A stretch of 5,043 bases of DNA. Source: JANNXQ01 sp031425095 (GTDB lineage: Bacteria > Verrucomicrobiota > Verrucomicrobiia > Chthoniobacterales > Chthoniobacteraceae). The stretch spans positions 1 to 5,043 of the forward strand of contig JANPIS010000281.1 of assembly GCA_031425095.1 (NCBI GenBank). The letters are read 5' to 3'. Position numbers and translations under genes: made by a program. How positions within the stretch are numbered: position 1 is the first letter of the stretch; every line of letters begins with the position of its first letter. Under the pieces are notes generated by a model that worked only from the letters and a program-made list of their open reading frames with translations, made no database searches and was not told the DNA's origin. Shown here piece by piece: positions 4,717 to 5,043 of the stretch.

Positions 4717-5043
4717 GGGCAGCAGGCTCACTTCGTTGCCGTGCAGTGCGAGCAGGAATTTGTGCCGCAGAGCCGAGCCGGGGAGGTGCTCGGGTTGCAT
4801 TATATGGACGATGAAATTGCCGGTGCCAGTGAAGGGGTCGAAGATGTGGACGCCCTTCGCGCCGAGCGTGGTCTCGAAGTGCTCGCCGAGGACGTGCTCG
4901 ACGCTGGCGATCATGAACTGGACGAGCGGCTGCGGGGTATAGACGACGCCGAGCACGTCGGCCTGCTTGACCGCGAAGCCCTGGAAGAACCGCTCATAGA
5001 CGATGTTCAGGAACTTCTGCTTTTCGGTGAAGTCGGTGAAGGT
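4717..5043 (-). pseudogene. Type ISP-like restriction-modification protein, methyltransferase fragment (truncated)
   Basis: Read from the window's right end leftwards, this frame gives 109 residues. They begin TFTDFTEKQKFLNIVYERFF, then GVVYTPQPLVQFMIASVEHVL (motif X-like YTP), then GVHIFDPFTGTGNFIV, the SAM-binding motif I of N6-adenine methyltransferases (DPFTGTGNF, codons at about 4839-4813). It ends LHGNEVSLLP. In the type ISP and related helicase-methylase families the next residues would be of the YYIA..NIEH type and lead to the NPPY catalytic motif. Here the sequence changes at about 4717 to GIRPLLAEKPGG and runs into the REP cluster. The fragment therefore cannot methylate as it stands. 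The 5' part, possibly with helicase and nuclease domains, lies beyond the window. The C-terminal end of the same kind of protein is at 2500-3049 on the same strand, suggesting one original gene. Confidence 0.85.

Noticed and set aside
2500..5043. Idea of a new combined ISP-Mrr-transposase defence operon
   Set aside because: The ISP fragments run opposite to mrr and the transposase, lack their catalytic centre and carry a frameshift, so disruption explains the layout better than a joint system.
1..5043. CRISPR arrays, tRNA genes, riboswitches
   Set aside because: No spaced direct repeats, tRNA cloverleaf pattern or known riboswitch core was seen on reading either strand.

Overview
The window comes from a GC-rich, Gram-negative-type bacterium. 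A glutaminyl-tRNA synthetase tail, a secreted TraB-fold protein, GC-clamped REP-like repeats with a REP-associated transposase, and a tiny collagen-like protein together suggest the Verrucomicrobia, perhaps an Opitutaceae-like member. This is inference from sequence style, not a proven placement.

Left part (1-1784, plus strand): the last 74 codons of glnS are followed by an exported TraB/GumN-family protein (297-1277). Next comes a 116-bp near-perfect inverted repeat (1290-1405) that looks like a small MITE- or REP-type element, then a 72-aa orphan protein (1566-1784). These look like ordinary chromosomal genes with an intergenic repeat.

Middle (1922-3049, minus strand): a leftward run contains, in transcription order, the C-terminal end of a type ISP-like restriction-modification protein, an 85-aa small protein whose ATG directly follows the ISP stop codon, and a 76-aa collagen-like protein with a TTG start behind a strong Shine-Dalgarno sequence. 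A 12-bp-stem hairpin lies 6 bp past the last stop codon and probably ends the unit.

Right part (3050-5043): the type ISP gene is split. Its methyltransferase entry region (motif X-like YTP, motif I DPFTGTGNF) lies at 4717-5043 on the minus strand. Its C-terminal end lies at 2500-3049, also minus. Between them are two plus-strand genes that do not belong to it: a complete Mrr-type restriction endonuclease (3114-4004) with visibly lower GC, and a REP-associated tyrosine transposase (4153-4599) enclosed by two inverted REP clusters (4053-4137 and 4610-4692). The hairpins of the two clusters show compensatory base changes. The catalytic NPPY-type motif and the target-recognition region of the ISP enzyme are not seen anywhere in the window, and the C-terminal remnant also carries an apparent frameshift.

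Overall this is a defence locus in turnover: an older minus-strand restriction-modification gene has been disrupted and its centre replaced by a stand-alone Mrr nuclease and a domesticated-type transposase unit. The two small genes behind it survive. I do not see a convincing wholly new system. The best candidates for novelty are the two-gene tail with the collagen-like mini-protein and the RAYT/REP unit with covarying hairpins.
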